From an uncultured Asticcacaulis sp. (GTDB lineage Bacteria; Pseudomonadota; Alphaproteobacteria; Caulobacterales; Caulobacteraceae): a stretch of 10,905 nt of DNA. The notes under the pieces are model-generated. The model was not told the DNA's origin. It worked only from the letters and a program-made list of their open reading frames with translations, and made no database searches. The stretch covers positions 1 to 10,905 of the forward strand of contig CAMLLA010000108.1 in assembly GCA_946480525.1 (NCBI GenBank), given 5' to 3'. Below, in pieces: positions 1 to 6,409 of this stretch. Positions within the stretch are counted from its first letter, which is position 1. Each line of letters opens with the position of its first letter. The position numbers and the translations under genes were made by a program.

Positions 1-1158
1 ATAGGCCCTGGCGCCGACAAATTCGTACAAGCTGCCGGAGATGAGCGTAACGATGCCGGTCATAAGGCCTGTCGTGTAGGCGGCGTTCACGGTCTGCGCC
101 AATCCTTCCTGTGATTTCGGCGTGAGGTGATAGATGAGTTCGAGGCTGGCGATATAAGCCGCCGCGAAAGTGAAGCCGTGCAGAAGTTGCAGGAACCACA
201 GGAGCCATAATGGCGCCAGCGACATCATCGCTGTCCAGCGCACCAGCCCGGCAACCGCAGCAATGATCAGAAGCGTCCAGGCCCCCAGGCGGTGCTTCAG
301 ACGCGTGGCGAAGACGAGGAATATAACTTCGCCGGCAACCGCCGCGGCCCACAACAGGCCGCATATGGTTGATGAGAAGTCGCGCTGTTCCTGCCAGATA
401 ATCGTGGAAAAGGCATAGTAGAAGCCGTGCGCGGCCTGCAGGCATCCCGTCGCCAGAAGGAGCAGGAGAAAGCCTTTGTTGCGCAGCAAATGCTGCAGCG
501 GCGCTAAACCTCCTGACGGTTGCACATGCTGAGATTCGCTTTCTATACGTCTCGGATGCGGCAACAGCAGGCCGCGCCCGCAGATAGCAAGTCCCAATGC
601 CGAGGCGACGATCCAGATTAGGACGATCTGGGTAGTTGTCCATTGCAGGACCAATCCCAGGCTCACATTCGCGGCGACAAAGGCTATGGAGCCCCAGGCG
701 CGCGCGCTGGACTGTGAAAACGTCCCGGCCCTGGCGAGATGCAGTGTCATCGCATCCAGCAATGGGCTGATGTTATTGATACAGGTATAGCCCACCAGAT
801 AGAGTACGATGAAGGCTTCAAACGCGAAACTGCCGTAACTGCGCCCCGGCAGCATAAGCGCATAAGCGGCGGCGCCCAGGCCAGCGAGGATCAGGATTGG
901 CGAGCGATGACGGGCGAAACGTTCAGCCCACAAGCCGGTGAGCGGTCCAGTCACGGCACGGGCCAGCAAAGGTATGGCCAGGATCAGCCCGACCTGTTGC
1001 GGTGACATGCCATGGTGGCTGAGCCACAACGGGATAAACGGCAGGCTGGCGCCCGTGCCCGCAAACAGCAGGGCATAGAACAGCGACTGCCGGGTCCGGG
1101 GACTTAACGGCCCGCCCGAAGACGTTTGCAGCTGCTGTTCGGAAGTTGCCGCATACAT
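1..1158 (-). CDS. MFS transporter, HcaT / MFS_1_like type (C-terminus off window)
   Basis: Inner-membrane permease of the major facilitator superfamily, probably a proton-coupled importer of a small organic substrate. The frame is open for 386 codons from ATG at 1158 to the window edge, so only the last residues are missing; HcaT-type carriers are about 380-400 residues. After a polar 26-residue N-terminus comes a first membrane segment (FYALLFAGTGASLPFIPLWL) followed by a short loop (HHGMSPQQVG), a second helix and a basic cytoplasmic loop (LWAERFARHRSP), the usual MFS TM2-TM3 arrangement. About eleven hydrophobic segments can be seen. GGAGG lies 5 nt before the ATG, which fixes the start. 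The look is that of the 3-phenylpropionate/nucleoside-symporter-like branch (PF12832), from overall pattern rather than a diagnostic residue. About 190 nt separate it from the small gene at 1349-1564, so it may be a separate unit. If functionally tied to the neighbouring dehydrogenases and lactonase it could import their substrate, but that is inference. Confidence 0.85.
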   Translation of the reverse strand, partial: MYAATSEQQLQTSSGGPLSPRTRQSLFYALLFAGTGASLPFIPLWLSHHGMSPQQVGLILAIPLLARAVTGPLTGLWAERFARHRSPILILAGLGAAAYALMLPGRSYGSFAFEAFIVLYLVGYTCINNISPLLDAMTLHLARAGTFSQSSARAWGSIAFVAANVSLGLVLQWTTTQIVLIWIVASALGLAICGRGLLLPHPRRIESESQHVQPSGGLAPLQHLLRNKGFLLLLLATGCLQAAHGFYYAFSTIIWQEQRDFSSTICGLLWAAAVAGEVIFLVFATRLKHRLGAWTLLIIAAVAGLVRWTAMMSLAPLWLLWFLQLLHGFTFAAAYIASLELIYHLTPKSQEGLAQTVNAAYTTGLMTGIVTLISGSLYEFVGARAY

Positions 1159-1230
1159 GTCCACCTCCGCTGCCGGATGTAAGGCTTATGCAAGCTGTTA
1201 CCGTAAATTTCCCATCCGCTTTGGAGCATG

Positions 1231-1256
1231 CATAATATCAATAAAATCAATTCTGT
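1231..1256 (-). promoter_or_regulatory. AT-rich segment with direct repeat upstream of the MFS gene
   Basis: The 190-nt spacer between the small ORF and the MFS gene contains a short AT-rich block. On the coding (minus) strand it has two ATTGAT copies separated by TTT (1246-1251 and 1237-1242), followed at once by TATTAT. TATTAT resembles a -10 hexamer, but I find no good -35 element 16-18 nt upstream. The repeat could be an activator site. It is the only promoter-like segment in the gap; evidence is compositional and weak. Confidence 0.25.
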
Positions 1257-1348
1257 ATCCGGCCTGCGAATACTCGTCTTTTCGACAATGACGTTATCCA
1301 ATGCGGCGTCACTCTTCGCCGATATCCAGTAAAGTTTCAAAGTCGGGA

Positions 1349-1564
1349 TTATCGGAATACGTCAAGAATGTCCTGTGCAACCATACCCGGAAGTCCGTCA
1401 AGGTAGCGCTCCACTGCCGGATTGCGACCTGCCGGTCCAAAAGCCGGGATGAGCGCGTTCCTCGCCCCGGCAAACCTGAATGTACCGCCTTTAAAGCGCG
1501 TGACGATATCGATCATCGTCGTGACATCATAGGTCAGGCGCTCACCAACGGTAATGGCGGTCAT
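1349..1564 (-). CDS. Small protein of unknown function, coupled to lactonase (probably frameshifted near its end)
   Basis: A 71-codon frame whose ATG (1564-1562) overlaps the TGA of the lactonase gene (1563-1561) as ATGA, so it is probably translated by re-initiation. The product begins MTAITVGERLTYDV and is mixed polar/hydrophobic, with no signal peptide and no clear membrane helix. The in-frame end (ILDVFR-stop) comes just where another frame continues sensibly: one extra base after the CG of the CGA codon would give FRDNPDF and then ETLLDIGEE, stopping at TGA 1311-1309, for a total of about 85 residues. The gene may therefore carry a 1-nt deletion, be a sequencing error, or simply be 71 residues. 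I do not recognise the family. Position as the last gene of the dehydrogenase/lactonase set suggests an accessory role, which is inference. Confidence 0.6.
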   Translation of the reverse strand: MTAITVGERLTYDVTTMIDIVTRFKGGTFRFAGARNALIPAFGPAGRNPAVERYLDGLPGMVAQDILDVFR

Positions 1565-2604
1565 GTCCCTTCCCTTCCGGAGTCGCTCAACGCCCCGACA
1601 AAGGCGGCCTGCGGCACGGTAAACGCCGCCTTGACCTCGCCGACCAAGCCGTCGTCACTCAGCGTCAGGACGACAACCGTATTGCCGTTTTGATGGGCGA
1701 CGATAACACAGCCGATCTCCTCGGCGAGATGGAAGTGGCGCGGCGACTGGCTGTGCGTCGGGGCGTGCTGCTGCCAGGTGATTTTCCCATCGTCCGCGAT
1801 CGCGAAGACCGCCAGACTGTCGTGACCGCGGTTGGAAACATAAAGCCGGGTCAGGGCATCATTCAAAGCGATATGCCCCCCAAGCGACTCGCCGGCGTAA
1901 CCGTCGGGCAGCGTCGACACCTTCTGTACCTCTTCCAGTCGGCCATCCGACAGGATGCGCAGCACGAAGACCTTGCTTCCCAGTTCGCTCAGCAGATAGG
2001 CGACCGGCAGATGGGGATGAAAGAGGATATGCCGCGGCCCTTCGCCCGGTGGCGCCTGAAAGGCGACAACCGTTGTGTCTGCGTCGGCTATGGCCCGCCG
2101 CATCAAAACGGAATCAGTGCCCAGGTCCGTACTGTATAAGCGACCGTCGCGAAACCGGACGCAGTGCGCGTGCGGGCCATCCTGCCTTTCCCCATTGGGA
2201 CCGTGCCCGACATGCGCATAGACGTGAATGGGCCCCCAAATTTCTCCATTCTGGTCGAGTTGATATCTGGCGACATGGCCACTGCGATAATTCGCGACCG
2301 CTAGGCAGGCCATGTCGTGGTCCAGTGCCACATAACAAGGCGCACCGCCACAGGTCGGAAGGTTCTGTAACAGCTGCCATCCGCCCTTTGCTGTCCATTG
2401 ACGTGTCGATATCGTGTTGTCGCCCTCGTCCACCAGGTAATAAGCACCTGTGCGCGGATCATGGGTGGCGTACGAACAGTTTTCGATGGACAGGTCAGGT
2501 TCACCCAGGGTCCAGCGGTTTTGCTCAGCATCGAAGCTTAGAGGGTAAACCCCCTGCCCACTTTCGGACGTGTAGGTGCCGATGAAGAACGTCACTTCCG
2601 TCAC
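1561..2604 (-). CDS. Lactonase family protein, seven-bladed beta-propeller (6-phosphogluconolactonase-like)
   Basis: Predicted lactonase hydrolysing a sugar or aldono-lactone to the open acid. The 347 residues match the usual length of the PF10282 beta-propeller family (YbhE/Pgl type). Family hallmarks, counted from the chosen start, are the N-terminal FIGTYT strand (7-12), GPNGERQDGPHAH (135-147), GEGPRHI (187-193) and the later GGHIAL and YVSNRGHDSLAVF segments followed by SPRHFHL. The frame is open further upstream, with GTG codons at 2622 (353 residues), 2604 and 2595. I prefer 2604 because it overlaps the TGA of an upstream mini-ORF as GTGA and because family members begin just before FIGTYT; none has a strong ribosome-binding site of its own. 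No signal peptide, so cytoplasmic. It lies downstream of two SDRs and an MDR, where a lactone product is plausible. True substrate, and whether it is a 6-phosphogluconolactonase, cannot be told. Confidence 0.88.
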   Translation of the reverse strand: MTEVTFFIGTYTSESGQGVYPLSFDAEQNRWTLGEPDLSIENCSYATHDPRTGAYYLVDEGDNTISTRQWTAKGGWQLLQNLPTCGGAPCYVALDHDMACLAVANYRSGHVARYQLDQNGEIWGPIHVYAHVGHGPNGERQDGPHAHCVRFRDGRLYSTDLGTDSVLMRRAIADADTTVVAFQAPPGEGPRHILFHPHLPVAYLLSELGSKVFVLRILSDGRLEEVQKVSTLPDGYAGESLGGHIALNDALTRLYVSNRGHDSLAVFAIADDGKITWQQHAPTHSQSPRHFHLAEEIGCVIVAHQNGNTVVVLTLSDDGLVGEVKAAFTVPQAAFVGALSDSGREGT

Positions 2605-2672
2605 GGACGCCGGCGCGTCCACCCGAAAAGGGCGTTGAAGAGGGCCGCAAGCAAAGCCAGGAGCGATGTCAT
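2601..2672 (-). CDS. Possible 23-codon hydrophobic leader ORF ahead of the lactonase
   Basis: ATG at 2672 is preceded by GAGAGG with 7 nt spacing, a better ribosome-binding site than any lactonase start has. The frame gives MTSLLALLAALFNALFG, then WTRRRP and a TGA (2603-2601) that overlaps a lactonase GTG (2604) as GTGA. Two readings are possible: a translated mini-ORF that delivers ribosomes to the lactonase by coupling, or the former N-terminus of the lactonase put out of frame by an indel. The hydrophobic stretch lacks the basic n-region of a normal signal peptide, which argues mildly against a lost secretion signal. The call rests only on the start context and overlap. Confidence 0.35.
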   Translation of the reverse strand: MTSLLALLAALFNALFGWTRRRP

Positions 2673-2695
2673 TTCCAAACCTCTCGAAATGCCTG

Positions 2696-3448
2696 TTAAC
2701 AGATTTTCTGGCGCAAAGGCTCTATGCGCAACGTGACGACATCGACGCCGGGTGGCCGTGTCGCCGCATAGATGATGGCATCAGCGACTTCAGCGGGTGG
2801 CAGCATTTCGTAATGCTCCACGAACTCCGACAGCTTTTCGTCCGAATAGGGCTGCAGGTGTGTGCCGATGGCGCCGGGTTCAATCAGCGTCAGCCGTATC
2901 TGTTCGGCCATCAGTTCCTTGCGCAGGGTTTCGGCAAACAGCGCCACCCCGCCCTTGGAGGCATTGTAAACGCTTTCCCCGACAGCCTTTATGTGGACGC
3001 TGATCGAGCCAACCAGGATGATCATGCCGTTCGTGACGCCGGAGGCCTTGATGCGCGCGATCGCGTGCTTGGTCGCCGCGACATAGCTGACCAGGTTTGT
3101 GTCGATGACCGCGCGCCAGTCGGCGTCGTCCAATTCCATAAGCGGCAAGGCCCCAATGCCGGTACAGGCCACCAGGATATCGAGCCCACCAAGCCACTCA
3201 TCCACCTTTGCAAAGGTTCGGGCAATGCCTTCGGCGGTAGACGCATCGGCTTCAACGATGTCAATATCGCCCGGCCCGTGCGTTCTCAGGCTGTCACGAA
3301 CGGCGCGCAGCGCGGCTTCGTCGCGGTCGGTGATCAGGACGCTGGCGCCTGCCATGACCATCCGCGCCGCGACATTGCGCCCCACGCCGCCCGCGCCGCC
3401 GGTGATCAAAACACGCTTGTCTTTTAGCCGACCCTCTGGCCTTTCCAT
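2696..3448 (-). CDS. Short-chain dehydrogenase/reductase (SDR), probably NAD-dependent
   Basis: Classical SDR oxidoreductase of 250 residues, the usual size. From ATG 3448 the Rossmann motif TGGAGGVG is at 16-23, Asp41 ends the second strand (DRD) and favours NAD(H), and the catalytic set is Asn118, Ser148, Tyr161 and Lys165 in YNASK. The usual NNAG after strand 4 is replaced by ACTG (94-97), which is unusual. A frame start exists at TTG 3454, but ATG 3448 has GGAGG 6 nt upstream (3455-3459) and gives exact alignment with the other SDR. The gene begins 13 nt after the MDR dehydrogenase stop. It is clearly paralogous to the SDR at 4560-5312, sharing GESVY, FAETLR and a near-identical C-terminus (LRIEPL then QK). 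Substrate is probably a polyol, sugar or related alcohol by context only. Confidence 0.9.
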   Translation of the reverse strand: MERPEGRLKDKRVLITGGAGGVGRNVAARMVMAGASVLITDRDEAALRAVRDSLRTHGPGDIDIVEADASTAEGIARTFAKVDEWLGGLDILVACTGIGALPLMELDDADWRAVIDTNLVSYVAATKHAIARIKASGVTNGMIILVGSISVHIKAVGESVYNASKGGVALFAETLRKELMAEQIRLTLIEPGAIGTHLQPYSDEKLSEFVEHYEMLPPAEVADAIIYAATRPPGVDVVTLRIEPLRQKIC

Positions 3449-3461
3449 CGCCAACCTCCGC

Positions 3462-4556
3462 TCAATCGATTGTCAGGGCGACAAAAAGCGCGCCGGTATG
3501 CGCTTTGTCGCGAGCCGTCGTGAATGCTTCATTGATGCGATCGAGCGGGAAACTATGGCTGATCATTTTCCGGGCGTTCAGCTTTCCCTTGGCAACAAGA
3601 TCCAGGCAGATCTGCATCTCCGGATAGATGCCCCAGAAGGCGTAGCTGGCGCTGGGGATGACCTGTTTTTCACCCATCTGGATCTCCTGCCAGTTCAGGC
3701 CAATGGACACCTCGCCCTTGTCGAAGCCGCCGACCAGGACGATCTTCCCGCCACGCCGGGTATAGGTAACAGTCTTCGGCAAGGTCAGCGGCATGGCGGT
3801 ACCGCCGGCGCATTCGAAGGTGATTTCGGCGCCGCGGCCGTTGGTAAACGCCTTGACCGCCGCTTCGACGTCTTCCTTGTCGCTGTTGACGACGACGTCG
3901 GCGCCCAGTTCCTTCGCAAGCTGCAAAGACGAGTCGACAATATCCGTGATCAGGACATCCGCACCGGCGATCTTGGCAAGTTGCAACTGACCAAGGCCGA
4001 TCGAGCCGGCGCCCATGATGACGACCTTGTCGTTCAGCTTGAGGCCGCTCAGTTGCAGCGCGTGCAGGCAGACCGAAAAGGTATCAAGCAGCGTGGCCTC
4101 TTCGAAACTTACGTGATCAGGCAGCTTGTAAAGCTTCTTCGCCGGCGCAATCACATAGGTGGCAAAGGCGCGCGACACCGTCTCCATGCGCACCGGATAG
4201 AGATCGGGACAGATATTGTATTGCTGTACGCGGCACCAGTCACATGTATCGTCGCCCAGGACGGTCTCGACCACAACGCGGTCCCCTACCTGGATGTTCG
4301 TAACCGCCTCGCCGACCTCGACGACCTCGCCGGCCATTTCGTGGCCCATGATTTCGTGGACGAGTTCGGGTTCTTCCTTTTGCCAGTGGCGCAGGTCCGT
4401 GCCGCAGATGCCGGCGACACGGATACGAACCAGCGTCCAGTCCGGTCCTGGCAACTTTGGCGTATCAACGTCCTCGACCTCGAATTCACCCTTGGATGTC
4501 TTGAGCGCGGCCTTCATGCGCAAGGCGTGGGTATGGTTACAGTTAGCGTCGTGCAT
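3462..4556 (-). CDS. Zinc-dependent medium-chain alcohol/polyol dehydrogenase (MDR)
   Basis: Cytoplasmic NAD-dependent dehydrogenase of the zinc MDR superfamily (sorbitol/threonine dehydrogenase-like), 364 residues. From ATG 4556 the catalytic zinc ligands are Cys51 (GICGTD), His72 and Glu73 (MGHE). The structural-zinc lobe has Cys105, Cys108 and Cys116 in the canonical 3-3-8 spacing, but the first position is Asp102 instead of Cys. The Rossmann motif GAGSIG is at 182-187 and Asp205 favours NAD. The upstream SDR stop (TGA 4562-4560) is followed immediately by GTG ATG, so translation is likely coupled. An internal ATG at 4517 would give the conventional MKAAL start but has no ribosome-binding site; the chosen start adds a 13-residue leader with His2, Cys6, His8 and His10, a possible metal-binding tail. 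Lying between two paralogous SDRs it probably shares their pathway, oxidising a secondary alcohol of a sugar or polyol; substrate unknown. Confidence 0.9.
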   Translation of the reverse strand: MHDANCNHTHALRMKAALKTSKGEFEVEDVDTPKLPGPDWTLVRIRVAGICGTDLRHWQKEEPELVHEIMGHEMAGEVVEVGEAVTNIQVGDRVVVETVLGDDTCDWCRVQQYNICPDLYPVRMETVSRAFATYVIAPAKKLYKLPDHVSFEEATLLDTFSVCLHALQLSGLKLNDKVVIMGAGSIGLGQLQLAKIAGADVLITDIVDSSLQLAKELGADVVVNSDKEDVEAAVKAFTNGRGAEITFECAGGTAMPLTLPKTVTYTRRGGKIVLVGGFDKGEVSIGLNWQEIQMGEKQVIPSASYAFWGIYPEMQICLDLVAKGKLNARKMISHSFPLDRINEAFTTARDKAHTGALFVALTID

Positions 4557-4559
4557 CAC

Positions 4560-5312
4560 TCAACTCGTCTTCTGTATCAGGGGTTCTATACGGAGATTGA
4601 CGACATCGGTCCGGGGAGACCGCGTCAGGGCGAAGAGGATCGCTTCGGCGACCTCTTCAGCGTAGAGCATCTCGTCATTGGCGATGGCTTCGCGTCGCGA
4701 TGCGTCATCGCCTGGCTGCATGTCTGTGCCTGTGGCGCCGGGCTGGATGACGGTGACGCGAATGCCCTTGTCCTGCACTTCCCGCCGCAGGGTTTCGGCA
4801 AAGGCCTGCACGCCCGCCTTCGAGGCAGCGTAGACGCTCTCGCCTGGTTTCTTGATGATGGTCGCGATTGACGACACAAAGAGAAGTTGTCCTCCTCGAC
4901 CGTCCATGCGGTCAAGAGCGCCCTGAGCGCAGGCCATATAGCCGCACAGGTTTGTGTCGATCACGTATCGCCATTCGACCTCTTCCATTTCATGGATCGG
5001 ATCGGCCCCCAGCGCTGCGTTGGCGATCAGGATATCCAGACCGCCGAGTGTTTCATCGACCATGGCGAAGACCTTTTCCAGATCTTCCTGGCGGCTGGAA
5101 TCGGCAGTAAGTCCAAGGACTTCGCCGCCCGCTTGCCTGGCCACGGGCATCACCGCGGACAGGGCATCATTGAGATGCGCCTCATTGCGGCCGTAGGTTA
5201 CGACCCGAGCGCCTTCTTCCGCCAATAGCATCAGCGTTGCCCGTCCAATGCCGGTCGTACCGCCGGTGAGCAGTATGCGCTTGTCTTTGAGCGTGTTGAA
5301 ACGAATGGGCAT
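4560..5312 (-). CDS. Short-chain dehydrogenase/reductase (SDR), probably NADP-dependent
   Basis: Classical SDR of 250 residues. From ATG 5312: cofactor motif TGGTTGIG at 16-23, Arg42 in YGRN after strand 2 (typical of NADP(H) preference), ANAA at 97-100 in place of NNAG, Asn121, and the triad Ser148, Tyr161, Lys165 in YAASK. An upstream ATG at 5327 would add MRDFH, but the 5312 start has GAGAG about 8 nt upstream and makes motif positions identical to the SDR at 2696-3448. The two are paralogues, with matching WR-VIDTNL, GESVY-ASK, FAETLR and LRIEPL blocks. They differ at the cofactor position (Arg42 against Asp41), so the pair may use NADP and NAD respectively, for example to interconvert or epimerise a hydroxyl through a keto intermediate. 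It precedes the MDR gene with no gap beyond a few bases. The substrate is not recognisable. Confidence 0.9.
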   Translation of the reverse strand: MPIRFNTLKDKRILLTGGTTGIGRATLMLLAEEGARVVTYGRNEAHLNDALSAVMPVARQAGGEVLGLTADSSRQEDLEKVFAMVDETLGGLDILIANAALGADPIHEMEEVEWRYVIDTNLCGYMACAQGALDRMDGRGGQLLFVSSIATIIKKPGESVYAASKAGVQAFAETLRREVQDKGIRVTVIQPGATGTDMQPGDDASRREAIANDEMLYAEEVAEAILFALTRSPRTDVVNLRIEPLIQKTS

Positions 5313-5466
5313 ATGAAAGTCTCTCATTTCTGGCGGGATATCTGCGAACGGTCGGCTTGTCCGGCGGGCTGAGCGTCTCAGGCGGCGGCGATATGGCGTG
5401 CCGGAACAGCGGCCAGTGATCCATGCCCGTCCACCGTGCGATCAGGCGCGTCAGGAAATGGCTCAT
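5182..5466 (-). CDS. Possible small protein overlapping the SDR start
   Basis: The ATG (5466-5464) overlaps the TGA of the DUF2243 gene as ATGA, suggesting coupled translation. The 94-codon frame starts MSHFLTRLIARWTGMDHW and continues with a proline-rich segment (SPPPETLSPPDKPTV). The first 46 or so codons fill the space between DUF2243 and the SDR; the remainder runs about 130 nt into the SDR gene in another frame and becomes Arg/His-rich, typical of shadow translation. So either the gene is real with an unusually long overlap, or a shorter protein lost its stop through a frameshift, or the start overlap is chance. No family recognised. Confidence 0.4.
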   Translation of the reverse strand: MSHFLTRLIARWTGMDHWPLFRHAISPPPETLSPPDKPTVRRYPARNERLSYAHSFQHAQRQAHTAHRRYDRHWTGNADAIGGRRRSGRNLRPQ

Positions 5467-6245
5467 GTCTTCAGCCCGTCGGTTTTCGGCACGTAGCAGC
5501 CGTTAGCGGAATAGGCGCCGCTCACCAGCCACGCGCCGTGCTGGTAAAGAGTAAGCACACTGCCGGGACGATCGATGGTCAGCACCCAGACACCATTCGT
5601 GTCCGTCCACACCATGCGGGCGTCCGCCGCTTTCACCGCCATCAGCACGTCCTGCGCTGTCTTGTCCGGACCAAAGACCACGGTTACCGCAGAGCTATGC
5701 CGCCAAGGCAGCACAGCGGCTATCCCGAGAAGGGCAACGAGAACAAGCATGGCTGGAACCTGCCCTTTGCCGGCCGGTCCTGGCGGCTTGCCCCGGAGGA
5801 TCAGTCCGGCGGCAAGCACGGCGATTCCCAGCCCCAAAAACAGCAGGTCCCACACAAGCGGGACTTCGCTGTCCGGATTGATGCGATGCAGGCCCAGCAC
5901 CCCGTGCACCACGATACCGTCAAAGAGATGCCAGGCCCCGAAACCGATCAGCAGGTGCGCAAAAACGTGCTGACCCGCTCCGGGGCCGGACATGCCTGGC
6001 CGGGCCTTCCACACCAGCCACGCCCCGACCGCCACAATCAGGTACATGGCCGCATGAAAAAGGCCGTCGGCCAGAATCTGCCCTCGCAAATCGCCAAGTG
6101 GTCCTTCCCGAACATTGCTGAGCAGATGATGCCACTGCAGGATCTGGTGCAGCAGAATGCCATCGAAAAACCCCGCGAACCCCAGCCCTAAGCAGAAGCC
6201 GCCCCAGGCCGCAGCAGGATTGGACAAACGGGGCACTCGCGTCAT
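5463..6245 (-). CDS. DUF2243 integral membrane protein with C-terminal extension
   Basis: Inner-membrane protein of unknown function, 260 residues with about five hydrophobic segments (near 15-32, 60-80, 97-116, 130-150 and 164-180). Two copies of the motif F-D-G-I-x-x-H-x-x-L-x-x-H are visible, at 27-39 (FDGILLHQILQWH) and 108-120 (FDGIVVHGVLGLH); with H64, H93, H97 and H106 they make a His-rich core as expected of DUF2243 and suggestive of metal or haem binding. From about 183 a soluble tail of roughly 75 residues follows (VVFGPDKTAQDVLMAVKAADARM and onward), longer than I expect for a minimal DUF2243 protein. The start is well supported: GGAGGTAAGG ends 4 nt before ATG 6245, partly overlapping the stop of the preceding small ORF. 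Context with hemerythrin and ferritin-like genes suggests a role in iron, oxygen or stress handling, by inference. Confidence 0.82.
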   Translation of the reverse strand: MTRVPRLSNPAAAWGGFCLGLGFAGFFDGILLHQILQWHHLLSNVREGPLGDLRGQILADGLFHAAMYLIVAVGAWLVWKARPGMSGPGAGQHVFAHLLIGFGAWHLFDGIVVHGVLGLHRINPDSEVPLVWDLLFLGLGIAVLAAGLILRGKPPGPAGKGQVPAMLVLVALLGIAAVLPWRHSSAVTVVFGPDKTAQDVLMAVKAADARMVWTDTNGVWVLTIDRPGSVLTLYQHGAWLVSGAYSANGCYVPKTDGLKT

Positions 6246-6251
6246 CGTGCC

Positions 6252-6401
6252 TTACCTCCGCGGGATCATGAAGCTGAGGATGGCGGCAGCGCCCGGCCCG
6301 CTCAGGCCGGCCGAAAGCAGCCGTGTCACCGGCTTCGGCGGGGCCGCGACATGAGACGGGTTGGCGCGTACGGTGAAGGACTGGGGGGAATCCAAAGGCA
6401 T
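6252..6401 (-). CDS. 49-residue small protein between ferritin-like and DUF2243 genes
   Basis: A short ORF that exactly fills the gap between two genes. ATG 6401 is preceded by TGAGGA with CCGGC as spacer; the TGA is the stop of the ferritin-like gene, so ribosome-binding site and stop overlap. The stop (TAA 6254-6252) lies in the ribosome-binding site of the DUF2243 gene, 6 nt before its ATG. This chaining on both sides argues strongly for real translation. The product starts MPLDSPQSFTVRANP, has a proline-rich middle (APPKPV) and ends in a weakly hydrophobic segment (LLSAGLSGPGAAAILSFMI) closed by PRR, perhaps one short membrane helix. No family recognised; it may be a small membrane partner of the DUF2243 protein. 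Confidence 0.7.
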   Translation of the reverse strand: MPLDSPQSFTVRANPSHVAAPPKPVTRLLSAGLSGPGAAAILSFMIPRR

Positions 6402-6409
6402 GCCGGTCC

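Noticed and set aside
1172..1263. GCCGGAT (1172-1178) and ATCCGGC (1257-1263), reminiscent of enterobacterial REP elements
   Set aside because: Only 7 bp pair, with a 78-nt gap, no second copy in the window, and the rest does not match the REP consensus.
1104..1340. 78-codon minus-strand ORF before the MFS gene
   Set aside because: Spans the spacer and overlaps the MFS start in another frame; the MFS ATG has an excellent ribosome-binding site and this ORF has none.
2666..3427. 253-codon plus-strand open frame
   Set aside because: Antisense to the SDR at 2696-3448, which has TGxxxGxG and YxxxK motifs.
3099..4871. 590-codon plus-strand open frame
   Set aside because: Antisense to the MDR and parts of both SDRs, which have complete catalytic motifs; no domain recognisable in the translation. 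Caused by G/C-rich third positions.
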